Assembly (NCBI GenBank): GCA_021732975.1
Contig: JAKFWC010000010.1
Coordinates: 186,001 to 250,000 of the forward strand
DNA from: Planctomycetaceae bacterium
GTDB taxonomy: Bacteria; Planctomycetota; Planctomycetia; Planctomycetales; Planctomycetaceae
Direction of reading: 5' to 3'
Length of the DNA: 64,000 bases
Part shown: one piece after another, positions 25,515 through 33,928 of the stretch
Layout of the letters: every line of letters begins with the position of its first letter
Position numbering within the stretch: position 1 is the first letter of the stretch
The notes under the pieces: model-generated
What the model saw: only the letters and a program-made list of their open reading frames with translations
Databases searched by the model: none
Told to the model about the DNA's origin: nothing
Program-made: the position numbers and the translations under genes

Positions 25515-28500
25515 ATTATTCTGTATGTTTGCGAACATCTTCGTCGGCATCGCAATGGCGGCGGAGTCGGTCGATTATGTCCGCGACATCAAGCCGCTGT
25601 TGCACGAACGCTGTTTCGCCTGTCACGGAGCGCTGCAGCAGAAATCGCAATTGCGGCTCGATACCGGTGCGGCGATTCTCAAAGGAGGTGACGGTGGCCC
25701 TGCGGTGATAGCCGGACAATCTGGACGCAGTCTGCTCATCGAACGTGTATCAACCACTGACAACGCGCTGCGGATGCCGCCGGATGGGAAGCCGCTTACG
25801 CCGGAGCAAATCGCCACATTGCGGGCCTGGATCGAACAGGGAGCGGTGACACCCACCGACGAACAACCCGAAGACGATCCCCGGGAACATTGGGCGTTTC
25901 AGCCCCCGATCCGCCGTCTGCCTGCCGCGGCACCCGCCACGCAAGTGATGAATCCGATCGATGTCTTCCTCGCGGCGAGCCACGAACAGCACCGGTTGAC
26001 CGCACGACCGCCGGTCGAAAAGTCGTTGCTGTTGCGACGAGTCACGCTCGACCTGATCGGCGTTCCCCCGACTCGTGACGAACTGCAGGCCTTTCTCGCC
26101 GATGATTCGGCCGATGCCTATGAAGCGGTGGTCAATCGCCTGTTGAAAGACCCGCGTCACGGCGAGCGCTGGGCACGACATTGGATGGACATCTGGCGGT
26201 ACAGCGACTGGTATGGTCGCCGGCAGGTTCCCGATCCGTGGAACAGTGCCCCGCAAATCTGGCGGTGGCGCGACTGGATCGTGCAGTCATTGAACGCCGA
26301 TCACGGTTATGACCGCATGCTGCGGGAGATGCTCGCCGCGGATGAAATCTGTCCCGAAGATGATTCGGCCACCGTCGCCACCGGGTACCTCGTGCGCAAC
26401 TGGTACGCGCTCAATCCGAATGACTGGATGCGCAGCACAGTGGAACATACCGGCAAGGCGTTTCTTGGTTTGACCTTTAACTGCGCGCATTGCCACGACC
26501 ACAAATACGACCCGATCACGCAAGACGACTATTTCCGGTTGCGGGCGTTCTTTGAACCCATTCAAGTCCGGCAGGATCGCCTTCCCGGCGAGGCCGATCC
26601 GGGACCGTTTCAGGAATATCAGTATAGCGTGCTCCGCAAGGTCCAACGGTTAGGATCCGTCAGCATCTTCGACAAGAACCTCGACGCACCGACCTGGTTC
26701 TATACAGGCGGCGATGAACGGAATCGCGTGAAGGAACGGGGTTCGATCGCCCCCGGTGTCCCTGCGGTGCTGGCGGGCTGGTTTCCGGCCATCACGCCGG
26801 TGCAACATCCATCCCGCTTCTGGTATCCGGGTTCGAGACCCGATCTGCAGGAGACCGTGCTCAACGACAATCGCGCTGCACTCACCGCGCGCGAAACGGA
26901 ACTAACTGCGGCACGGAAGGCCACCGACGAAACGCTCCCCGTTTTGCAGACAAAACTCGCCGAAGCACAAACGGCTTTCGATACTGCCCGCACGGCGGCA
27001 GCGGAAACCGGCACGTCCGCTGCACTGGCGGGGAAGCAATCCCTCTTGTTGGATGCCACGACCGGGCGGCGCATCCTTCACAATGGACTCACCCAACTTA
27101 AAGCCCTCGCGGATGGCACCACGGTCCGCTTTCAACTGCAACTGCTCACGAACACGCACATGAACTTTCAGTTCGCGAAGGACACCGTGAAAGGACTGAC
27201 AGCGGGTTGTGTGATCTTTGAGCAAGGTCGAATCGCTTCCTATCAGCCGGGTTCGTTCACCGAGTTCGATGCCGGGAAGTACAACTTCGACGACGGTCAG
27301 AAGCGGTTTCAGGTCACGCTCGTGCTGCAAACGGCAGCGGATCGTTGCCTGTTGACGGTGCGGTCGTTGCCCGATGGACCCATCCTAGTCGATGCGGTTC
27401 CCGTCGCGCTCAACGGCTGGAACCCCGTCGGTGACGCGACCAAAGCAATTACTTTCGATGCCCGCGCGGGAAGCGTCGCCGTGATCGATGATGTGACCAT
27501 CACCGGTCCCGTCGCCGCAGGGACGACCGATGCTCCGCCACAAATGCCGTTAGTCCTCTACGATTTCGAGTCACCGAACTTCACCGACGGGCGGGATGTC
27601 ATCGGCATCGCAGGCTGGGTGAATTCACCCGGTAGTGCAGCTCCGGCGACATCCATCGTCTCGTCGATCGTGATGAACGATGCTTTACGGGATTTGTCAC
27701 AGAAGCTCGAGCTTGCGCGTCAGGCGGTGTCGGTACCGAGTCTGCAAATTCGCTCGGCTGAAGCCAAAGTCACGACAGCCCGCGCGGAACTTCAGTGTGT
27801 GGAAACACGGATTGCTGCCGACCGGGCACGGTTCGGCGCACCTTCTTCCAGCGATGCCGCCACGCTCGCCCAAACCGCCAATCGGCTTGAACGGGAATTG
27901 CTGGTGACGAAAGCGGAAGCCAATTTCCTGGCAGGCGAATATGCACTTGCCGTCGCCGAAAGCAAGCCGATCAGCGATGCCAAACGTGGCAAGGAAATCG
28001 AAGCCGCGACCAAACAAAAGAATGATGCCCAGATGGCACTCGACAAGGCTCGCGTCACTCTCGCCGACACCAAGCCCGCGGAAACGTACGCGCCGCTCAG
28101 CCCGCAGTATCCCACCACGAGCACCGGCCGCCGTCGCGCGTTGGCGGAATGGATCACTCACCGTCAGAACCCGTTGACGGCCCGCGTCGCCGTGAATCAT
28201 GTCTGGGCTCGTCATTTCCACGCACCCCTGGTCGCAACCGTAAGTGATTTCGGCCGCAGCGGCACCAAGCCCACGCATCCCGAACTGCTCGATTGGCTCG
28301 CCGTCGAATTGATGGATTCCGACTGGAGCCTGAAGCACTTGCACCGGCTGATGGTGACGAGTGCCGCTTACCAGCGGTCATCGTCCGTGGGAGACGATGC
28401 ATCGTCTGTTGCGCTTGATCCCGACAATCACTTCCTGTGGCGAATGAACGTCGGACGAATGGAAGCGGAAGTCGTTCGCGACAGCTTGTTGTTTACCGCG

Positions 28501-28968
28501 GGAAAACTCGACCCGAAGATGGGGGGGCAGGAACTGGAGAACTCAGAAGCGCTGACCAGTTATCGGCGCAGCCTCTACTTCAGTTGCTATCCGGAACAGG
28601 GAGGTAAGAGCGCATTCGGCGAACTGTTCGACGGTCCGAATGCCCTGGACTGCTACCGTCGCGCCCGGACTGTAATTCCCCAGCAAGCACTGGCCCTGAC
28701 CAACAGCGATCTCGTGCATCAATTAACGAGTACCGTGGCAGCCAGTTTGTGGTCGCAAGCGGAAGTCGCGCAGACTGCTGAGGGAACGGTAACGGATCGG
28801 TTCATCTCGGCGGCCTTCGAGCAGATTCTGACCCGTCGTCCCACGGCTCAGGAACGAGGCGCCTGCACAACGTATCTGGTTTCCGCTGAGGGAACGACGG
28901 ACCTCGCCCTTCGCGAAAGTTTTGTTCGCGCCCTTCTCAATCACAACGACTTCGTCACGATCAGGTAG
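25483..28968 (+). CDS. PSD1 planctomycete cytochrome c with DUF1549 and DUF1553 domains
   Basis: The 1,161-residue product begins with a signal peptide ending about residue 27 (VGIAMAAES). About residues 31-110 are the planctomycete-type cytochrome domain (PSC1) with the heme motif CFACH at 44-48. DUF1549 spans about 155-360, containing a second CxxCH-type motif, CAHCHDHKYDP, near residue 334. A spacer with a Lys/Ala/Glu-rich coiled coil and a LamG-like part (about 460-890) follows. The C-terminal DUF1553 domain (about 880-1150) begins with RRRALAEWITHRQNPLTARV and contains NHVWARHFH. It probably is a periplasmic heme protein working with the DUF1501 protein encoded five bases downstream. GGAG eight bases upstream supports the ATG at 25483. 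The start region overlaps an inverted repeat. Confidence 0.92.
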   Translation: MRMSVARASGSLFCMFANIFVGIAMAAESVDYVRDIKPLLHERCFACHGALQQKSQLRLDTGAAILKGGDGGPAVIAGQSGRSLLIERVSTTDNALRMPPDGKPLTPEQIATLRAWIEQGAVTPTDEQPEDDPREHWAFQPPIRRLPAAAPATQVMNPIDVFLAASHEQHRLTARPPVEKSLLLRRVTLDLIGVPPTRDELQAFLADDSADAYEAVVNRLLKDPRHGERWARHWMDIWRYSDWYGRRQVPDPWNSAPQIWRWRDWIVQSLNADHGYDRMLREMLAADEICPEDDSATVATGYLVRNWYALNPNDWMRSTVEHTGKAFLGLTFNCAHCHDHKYDPITQDDYFRLRAFFEPIQVRQDRLPGEADPGPFQEYQYSVLRKVQRLGSVSIFDKNLDAPTWFYTGGDERNRVKERGSIAPGVPAVLAGWFPAITPVQHPSRFWYPGSRPDLQETVLNDNRAALTARETELTAARKATDETLPVLQTKLAEAQTAFDTARTAAAETGTSAALAGKQSLLLDATTGRRILHNGLTQLKALADGTTVRFQLQLLTNTHMNFQFAKDTVKGLTAGCVIFEQGRIASYQPGSFTEFDAGKYNFDDGQKRFQVTLVLQTAADRCLLTVRSLPDGPILVDAVPVALNGWNPVGDATKAITFDARAGSVAVIDDVTITGPVAAGTTDAPPQMPLVLYDFESPNFTDGRDVIGIAGWVNSPGSAAPATSIVSSIVMNDALRDLSQKLELARQAVSVPSLQIRSAEAKVTTARAELQCVETRIAADRARFGAPSSSDAATLAQTANRLERELLVTKAEANFLAGEYALAVAESKPISDAKRGKEIEAATKQKNDAQMALDKARVTLADTKPAETYAPLSPQYPTTSTGRRRALAEWITHRQNPLTARVAVNHVWARHFHAPLVATVSDFGRSGTKPTHPELLDWLAVELMDSDWSLKHLHRLMVTSAAYQRSSSVGDDASSVALDPDNHFLWRMNVGRMEAEVVRDSLLFTAGKLDPKMGGQELENSEALTSYRRSLYFSCYPEQGGKSAFGELFDGPNALDCYRRARTVIPQQALALTNSDLVHQLTSTVAASLWSQAEVAQTAEGTVTDRFISAAFEQILTRRPTAQERGACTTYLVSAEGTTDLALRESFVRALLNHNDFVTIR

Positions 28969-28973
28969 TTGCC

Positions 28974-30467
28974 ATGACCGATCAACATACCGTAGATTCT
29001 CCTTGCAATTGCCATCCCTCCCGCCGGGCGTTTCTAGCGGACCTGGGAATGGGCTTCACCGGACTCGCGCTCGGGGCGATGCTGGCCGACGACGGCATCA
29101 CTCGGGCGGCGGAAACACCCGCGTCGATCGCGACGGCTCCGCATTTTCCGCCGCGGGCCAAGTCCGTGATCTGGATCTTCCTCTCCGGTGGCTACAGCCA
29201 CATGGAGACGTTCGATCCCAAGCCGGCGCTCAACCAGTACGCCGGGATGACCTTCGACAAAACGCCCTTCGAGAACCCGGCGAATTCACCGCTACAGAAG
29301 AAACGTTTCCGTTCGGTTCCGGCCGAAGAAATCAATGTACGTGATGTCTATCCGTCGATTTACCCGATGCAGGTCGGATGGAAAAAGCACGGAGAATGCG
29401 GCATCGAAATCACGGACTGGTGGCCGCATCTTTCTCAGTGCGTCGACGATCTCTGTTTCGTGCGCAACATGTGGACTACCGACAACGATCACGCCGCGGA
29501 GAACCAGATTCATACCGGTCGGCATCGGCTGGACGAAACGCAGCCAAGCATCGGTGCGTGGGCTCACTACGGACTGGGCACCCTCAACGAGAACCTGCCG
29601 AAGTACGTCGTCCTCGGCGGACCGACGCGCCCCGATACCCGCCAGTCGATCGATTCATACTACCTCGGCCCGCAGTATGCCGGTGTACCGCTCGAACTTG
29701 ATCCGCAGAACCCGTTACCGTTTGGCAAGCGGCATGCCAGTCAGTCGGTTGAACAACAGCGCCGTGAATATGAGTTGATCCACCGTCTCAACCAGTTTTC
29801 GGCTATCGAGTACCCCGAAGACCGCGATCTACGGGCACGGATTCGGGCTTACGAACTCGCTTATCGAATGCAGGCCGCGGTCCCGGAAGCGGTCAACTTC
29901 AAACAGGAAACCGAGGCAACCACCAAGTTATATGGACTCGATAACGACGCCACCAAACTCGCCGGAGAGCGGCTGCTGGGTGCCCGCCGCCTGGTCGAAC
30001 GGGGCGTGCGCTTCGTGCAGGTCTTTCCGTCCGCTTACGGCGTGTGGGATTCACATCAAAAGCTGAAAGACAATCACACCCGTCTCTGCGCAACGGTGGA
30101 TCTGCCGGTCGCCGGTCTGATGAAGGATCTCAGACAGCGCGGCTTGCTGGAAGAAACCCTCGTCGTGTTCTGCACCGAGTTTGGACGCACACCCGGGCTG
30201 GAACTGCGGGGCGGGGGCAAAGACGGTCGCGACCACCATCCCAACGGTTTCACGATTTGGCTGGCCGGTGCAGGTATCAAGAAGGGCTACGTCCACGGAG
30301 CCACCGACGAACTCGGCTACCATGCGCTGGGCGATGGCCATTATGTCACCGACCTGCACGCCACCGTGCTGCATTTGCTTGGGCTCAACAACCGCCGCCT
30401 GGAAATTCCGGGACGCAAACGGCTCGACATCGATTATGGCGAACCGATCACGGACATCTTCGCCTGA
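28974..30467 (+). CDS. DUF1501 protein, Tat-exported
   Basis: This 497-residue protein has a twin-arginine-like signal (SRRAFLADLGMGFTGLALG, about residues 17-35) and a DUF1501 domain with VIWIFLSGGYSHMETFDPK near the start, FVRNMWTTDNDHAAENQIH in the middle, and LVVFCTEFGRTPG, GRDHHPNGF and GYHALGDGHY near the end. The histidine and aspartate pattern is that of the sulfatase/alkaline phosphatase fold. It starts five bases after the PSD1 cytochrome gene, with AGG eight bases upstream of the ATG, so the two form the usual planctomycete pair and are probably exported together. The substrate is unknown; activity on sulfated or other polymers is only a general suggestion from the fold. Confidence 0.92.
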   Translation: MTDQHTVDSPCNCHPSRRAFLADLGMGFTGLALGAMLADDGITRAAETPASIATAPHFPPRAKSVIWIFLSGGYSHMETFDPKPALNQYAGMTFDKTPFENPANSPLQKKRFRSVPAEEINVRDVYPSIYPMQVGWKKHGECGIEITDWWPHLSQCVDDLCFVRNMWTTDNDHAAENQIHTGRHRLDETQPSIGAWAHYGLGTLNENLPKYVVLGGPTRPDTRQSIDSYYLGPQYAGVPLELDPQNPLPFGKRHASQSVEQQRREYELIHRLNQFSAIEYPEDRDLRARIRAYELAYRMQAAVPEAVNFKQETEATTKLYGLDNDATKLAGERLLGARRLVERGVRFVQVFPSAYGVWDSHQKLKDNHTRLCATVDLPVAGLMKDLRQRGLLEETLVVFCTEFGRTPGLELRGGGKDGRDHHPNGFTIWLAGAGIKKGYVHGATDELGYHALGDGHYVTDLHATVLHLLGLNNRRLEIPGRKRLDIDYGEPITDIFA

Positions 30468-30520
30468 TGCATCGTGTTGGCCTGACACCATTTTCTGTAC
30501 CAGGGTTATAAGAGTTCGGG

Positions 30521-31027
30521 TTGGTTAACGCCGTGCGGCCGGTTATCGTTGCAATCCTCTTATCGATGCCGCATTCCCCGCGCGTTCACCTGGGAAAATT
30601 GTGCTTGCTCAACGCCGGCACTGGACATCTGGGCTTCGTTCACCCCAATACGAAGAAGTTTGAACCGGTGGCGTTTCTGCCCGGTTATGCCCGCGGCGTG
30701 GCGATACACGGCCATTTCGCGATCATTGGCTTGTCAAAACAACGCCGTGAGAATACGTTCCAAGGATTAGCGCTCGACAAGAATCTCGTCGCGAAAGGAG
30801 CCGCCGCACGGTGTGGAGTGCAAGTGGTCGACATCACCACGGGCGCCGTGATTCGCTGGGCCCGGATCGAACCACCAATTGAAGAACTCCACGACATCGC
30901 GGTTCCCCCGAACGTCGTCCGTCCCAAAGCCCTCGGTTTCAGCAGTTCCGTGGTTGGCGATCAAATCACCCACCCCGATGGCGAAAGCCTGCAATTCTGG
31001 TCCGCGGCGCCGGCTCCCAAAGTGTAA
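30521..31027 (+). pseudogene. Remnant of a DUF4915/TIGR03032-type protein (5' truncated)
   Basis: The 168-codon frame matches only the C-terminal part of the DUF4915 (TIGR03032) family: SMPHSPRVHLGKLCLLNAG, PVAFLPGYARGVAIHGHFAI, GLSKQRRENTFQGLALD, ARCGVQVVDITTGAVIRW and EELHDIAVPPNVVRPKALGF. Whole proteins of this family are about 350-400 residues, so roughly the first 200 residues are missing, and the preceding bases hold no frame that could supply them. It lacks a good ribosome-binding site. I therefore call it a pseudogene, left by a deletion between the DUF1501 gene and this point; a short living gene cannot be excluded. The function of the family is unknown. Confidence 0.7.
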
Positions 31028-31045
31028 CGCGACCACCGATCGTCC

Positions 31046-31387
31046 TTAATTGCTGCTGCTCGTCGACGACGATGATGAAACGCTGCCGTTGGGGGAACGT
31101 TCCGTTGTGGTTTGAGTGCTACTTCGGGATGTCGCCCCATCGGGTTGCGTCACGATCACGTTCACCGTCTCAAGTGTGGTGGATCGACCGTCGTCGAAGG
31201 TGGTCGTTGTCTTATCCGTCTCCGTCGTATTCCTGACGCCATCTTTGCCTTCAACGGTGTCGCGAATCACAGAATGATCGACGGAAGGAGCTCCGTGTGG
31301 AGGGGGACCGAGTCCGGCACGAAAATGGCAACCGGCAAGACTCACCCACAACAGCAAGGACGTTTGCCAACCCATGGTCTGTTTCAT
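31046..31387 (-). CDS. Small Ser/Thr-rich lipoprotein
   Basis: I start at the ATG at 31387 (MKQTMGWQTSLLLWVS), which is followed by a lipobox, SLAGC; this gives 113 residues. The mature part has no known domain: it is polar, with repeated Thr, Ser and Asp, and ends in a run of serines (VSSSSSTSSSN). The frame is open further upstream, but that part belongs to the remnant next to it. It is probably anchored at a membrane and faces the outside. The ribosome site before the ATG is weak. It is flanked by two gene remnants, so its own status is not certain. Confidence 0.55.
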   Translation of the reverse strand: MKQTMGWQTSLLLWVSLAGCHFRAGLGPPPHGAPSVDHSVIRDTVEGKDGVRNTTETDKTTTTFDDGRSTTLETVNVIVTQPDGATSRSSTQTTTERSPNGSVSSSSSTSSSN

Positions 31388-31439
31388 AGGACATCCGACC
31401 CGAAATTGGGAGGCGTCAACTGGCCGTGGCGCGCGGCGT

Positions 31440-31956
31440 AAGCTACCGATTTCCCCCGTTGAGATCAAGAACGGTTGCGATCTGGAGATGTCCGCATCGG
31501 GCCAGACGAGGTTGTTGAAACGGTCGACTGGTTCCTTGGCTGTCCAGGCGATGCCGCGGAACAGCAGCACGCGAAACAACGGACATCGAACATCCACGAG
31601 TAGTGACCGAGGAACGGTGCGCCGCTCAAAATGGCATTCACTTCAGCGACTGACCGCGGAGCAGGGCGCGGAGTGCCGGCATCCTCGCGCGGAATCGCCG
31701 GACCGGACGAAAGCAGATACGTCAACAGATCGCGAGTCTCTTTCAGGGTGAAAGGTTTTAGCAGTCCGTCCGGCATCACCGACACCGACGAAACCCGCGT
31801 CTCATCCACATGCACTGGACCGAGGACGGTCACCTTGCCGTTGCGATCGCCGACATGCAGTTGCCCAACGATAGTGCGAACCACGCCCGTATGAATGCGG
31901 CCATCGGGGAGACTGATAGTTGAGGCGATTCTGCCATGAATGCCGACTTTCAGGGG
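31440..31956 (-). pseudogene. Remnant of a heme-binding/ThuA-type planctomycete protein
   Basis: Read on the minus strand from 31940, one frame gives LPDGRIHTGVVRTIVGQ, GDRNGKVTVLGPVHVDE, RVSSVSVMPDGLLKPFT and RDLLTYLLSSGPAIPRE, the usual end of planctomycete putative heme-binding (membrane-bound dehydrogenase) proteins, then VAEVNAILSGAPFLG. After a change of frame the text continues PLFRVLLFRGIAWTAKEPV and DRFNNLVWPDAD, which resembles the end of a ThuA-like domain. The middle of the ThuA domain is therefore missing and the frame is broken. No start codon region is left, since the upstream part abuts the UPF0261 gene. The ThuA assignment is less sure than the heme-binding one. Confidence 0.6.
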
Positions 31957-33192
31957 TCAAAAAAGCCATGAGGCGTGAATCGAAGACCATTGATCACGAA
32001 AGGCCTGCACCAGCGCGTCCGAGAACTCACGGTCGTTGATGTGATAAGGGAGACGACGAATGACGCGCATGGGGGTCTGGTTAACGGATTGTTCTAACGT
32101 GTCGAATAGTACCGCGTCGGCGTCTGGATCGTGAAAGGCTTGCCCCGGCGCATCCAGCGCGGAAACGCCTTTCTCTGGAATCAACACCGTGACGGGAGCA
32201 ACGGAACGATTCAGTTTGGCGGCAATCCACTGCGCACATTTTCGGTTCTCATCGACGGTGGTCCGCATCAAGGTGACTTGCGGGTTATGGACGTGCAGTC
32301 GCCGATTGCGGAACGCTTCCGGGACTGTGGCCATCGCCCCGAAATTCACCATGTCGAGTGCACCGAGACTCATGACATATGGCACGCGGGCGGCCAGAAT
32401 CGCATCGAACCGATGTGGACCGGCGGGAAAGACGCCTCCGACGACTTCGTCGGCCACTTCCGTCGTGGTGATGTCGAGCACGCCGCGAATCAACTGGGAC
32501 CGCACGAGTTGTTCCATCGCGCGCCCCCCCGTGCCCGTAGCATGAAACACAAGACAATCCAGCCCGTCGCGTTCCAAAGCCGTGCGCACCGCGGTGACAC
32601 ATGTCGTGGTGACACCAAACATGGTCATCCCGATGGCTGGCTTCAAATCGAGCGCGGGCACCAGATTCGAGACCATCCCCGCGATGGCATGAGCGGCGTT
32701 CGACAAAATCCGCGATGACACGGCGTTGATCCCGGCCACATCGACAATCGACGGCATCAGGATCAGATCGCTGCAATCAACATACGCCGCGACATTCCCG
32801 CTCGCGACCGTGGAGACCATCACCTTGGGAAGGCCGACGGGCAATGCACGCAGCGCGTGGCAGATGAGTGCCGTCCCACCACTGCCGCCGATCCCCAGAA
32901 CGCCTTGCACTTCGTCACGGGCCAGCTTTTGCAACAGGAATTCCCGCAATGCCTCGCCCATCGCTGTGACCGCCTGGCCGCGATCGGCCTGTCCGAGAAC
33001 GTAGCTCACCCCGCGTGGATGACATGCGGCCACGATCTCCCGCGGAATGACCGGCGATTGAGTGGGGGGCTGTTGTGTCCCCACATCGACCGTAATCGCT
33101 TTAACCCCCGCGCTATCCAGCCGCTGGGCTACAAACGCAAGTTCGTCCCCTTTCGTATCCATCGTGGCGATGGTAAGTACTTCGGCAGGCAT
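31957..33192 (-). CDS. UPF0261 protein (Tm-1-like ATP-binding domain)
   Basis: I start at the ATG at 33192 (MPAEVLTIATMDTKGDEL), preceded five bases away by AGGAAAG; the longer frame to 33216 has no ribosome site. The 411-residue product matches UPF0261 proteins, whose N-terminal part is the Tm-1-like ATP-binding domain: MDTKGDEL at the start, GVLGIGGSGGTAL, VSTVASGNVAAYVDCSD, GMTMFGVTTTCV, FHATGTGGRAME, and in the C-terminal part PVTVLIPEKGVSALDAPGQ and FHDPDAD. Related proteins are about this length and are thought to bind nucleotides, and some members occur in catabolic gene clusters. Here it faces a gene remnant, and its role is unknown. Confidence 0.9.
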   Translation of the reverse strand: MPAEVLTIATMDTKGDELAFVAQRLDSAGVKAITVDVGTQQPPTQSPVIPREIVAACHPRGVSYVLGQADRGQAVTAMGEALREFLLQKLARDEVQGVLGIGGSGGTALICHALRALPVGLPKVMVSTVASGNVAAYVDCSDLILMPSIVDVAGINAVSSRILSNAAHAIAGMVSNLVPALDLKPAIGMTMFGVTTTCVTAVRTALERDGLDCLVFHATGTGGRAMEQLVRSQLIRGVLDITTTEVADEVVGGVFPAGPHRFDAILAARVPYVMSLGALDMVNFGAMATVPEAFRNRRLHVHNPQVTLMRTTVDENRKCAQWIAAKLNRSVAPVTVLIPEKGVSALDAPGQAFHDPDADAVLFDTLEQSVNQTPMRVIRRLPYHINDREFSDALVQAFRDQWSSIHASWLF

Positions 33193-33333
33193 GGGGACTT
33201 TCCTGATCGATGACATATCGGTGCGAGATGAGCGTCACGAATGGGATGCTAACGACATGAAATCGATCATCGCGACAATTCGCAATGGACACTCGAACTC
33301 GGACGATCCTTTCACCTCGATGCCCTGGCTTTG

Positions 33334-33395
33334 TGAGCGGCACGGACACTAGCCGCCGGTGTTTTGGGAGGAACCGGCGGCTAGCATACCGCTCA
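33334..33395. repeat. Intergenic inverted repeat, family C
   Basis: The inner arms 33349-33360 and 33373-33384 form a perfect 12-base stem (CTAGCCGCCGGT and its reverse complement) around a 12-base loop. Outer arms TGAGCGG (33334-33340) and CCGCTCA (33389-33395) add a further seven pairs with unpaired bases between. It lies upstream of the UPF0261 gene, between it and the recombinase module. Confidence 0.8.
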
Positions 33396-33555
33396 CCAGG
33401 TTCTATGCTAACTCATGCGCACTGGCCCGATCGCCGCTCGCAAGCAGTTTGGTGGGCACATCGCTGACACGAAAGTCGGCGACCGCCTTGCACTCGTCGA
33501 GTACAAACACGGTGAACTGGAGATGAAGAACGGTCGCCCGAAAAAGGTGCCCGCA

Positions 33556-33610
33556 ATGGTGCCGAGAGGTGCCGAAAATGGTGCCGAGAGGTGCCGAAAA
33601 TGGTGCCAAA
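33556..33610. repeat. Tandem repeat of a 22-base unit
   Basis: The unit ATGGTGCCGAGAGGTGCC plus GAAA occurs twice in full (33556-33577 and 33578-33599), followed by a partial third copy. Inside the unit GGTGCCGA recurs, so the array reads as four spaced copies of that word. It lies 330 bases upstream of the serine recombinase gene. It could be a set of protein-binding sites; this is inference. Confidence 0.7.
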
Positions 33611-33673
33611 CGCCTCGCACTCGAGGGGTATGAGTCTGCACCAGATTGCACCGAGAACCTCGAAAGCGAAGAC

Positions 33674-33706
33674 GCCGGAACTCTCGACCAAACGGGGAGT
33701 TCCGGC
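33674..33706. terminator. Strong hairpin, possible terminator
   Basis: Arms GCCGGAACTC (33674-33683) and GAGTTCCGGC (33697-33706) pair perfectly over ten bases around a 13-base loop. On the plus strand the stem is followed by ATCGTTTT, a weak U tract. It could end any transcript entering from the left, or be a recombination structure. Confidence 0.45.
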
Positions 33707-33866
33707 ATCGTTTTGCGTCAAAACCAAGCGGAGAGGCAGGGACACTCCGCAGTCCAATTTGCAACCAACATCGCTTTAATCGCTTACGTCGTAACCGGCT
33801 TGCGGGATAAAAAGTTGTGGTTGGTCAGGAGTGGTCAGCGTTAGTCACGGATTCTCACGGATGGTC

Positions 33867-33897
33867 AAATCGAATGGCACACTGTGCCATTCGATTT
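33867..33897. promoter_or_regulatory. Perfect 14-base inverted repeat before the recombinase gene
   Basis: Arms 33867-33880 and 33884-33897 are exact reverse complements of 14 bases with a three-base spacer; the left arm reads AAATCGAATGGCAC. The right arm ends 31 bases before the chosen ATG of the recombinase gene, so the repeat would lie in its promoter or leader. It could be an operator for autorepression, a recombinase-binding site or a leader hairpin. The sequence alone does not say which. Confidence 0.75.
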
Positions 33898-33928
33898 CGG
33901 GCGCGTTGTCTCCTGCGGGAGACGTGTC

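Larger units (their letters stand above)
33193..33928. other. Non-coding leader of the recombinase module
   Basis: About 740 bases with several structures: an inverted repeat (33334-33395), two copies of a 22-base tandem repeat (33556-33599), a strong hairpin (33674-33706) and a perfect palindrome (33867-33897). Open frames on both strands in 33400-33850 have no recognisable domain and no ribosome sites, and I do not call them genes. This is a likely place for the crossover site of the recombinase encoded just downstream, but no known att core is recognisable. Confidence 0.5.

Noticed and set aside
33403..33764. Three overlapping minus-strand frames of 101-118 codons
   Set aside because: They run over the tandem repeat and hairpin in three different frames; this pattern comes from a stop-poor GC-rich repeat, not from coding sequence.
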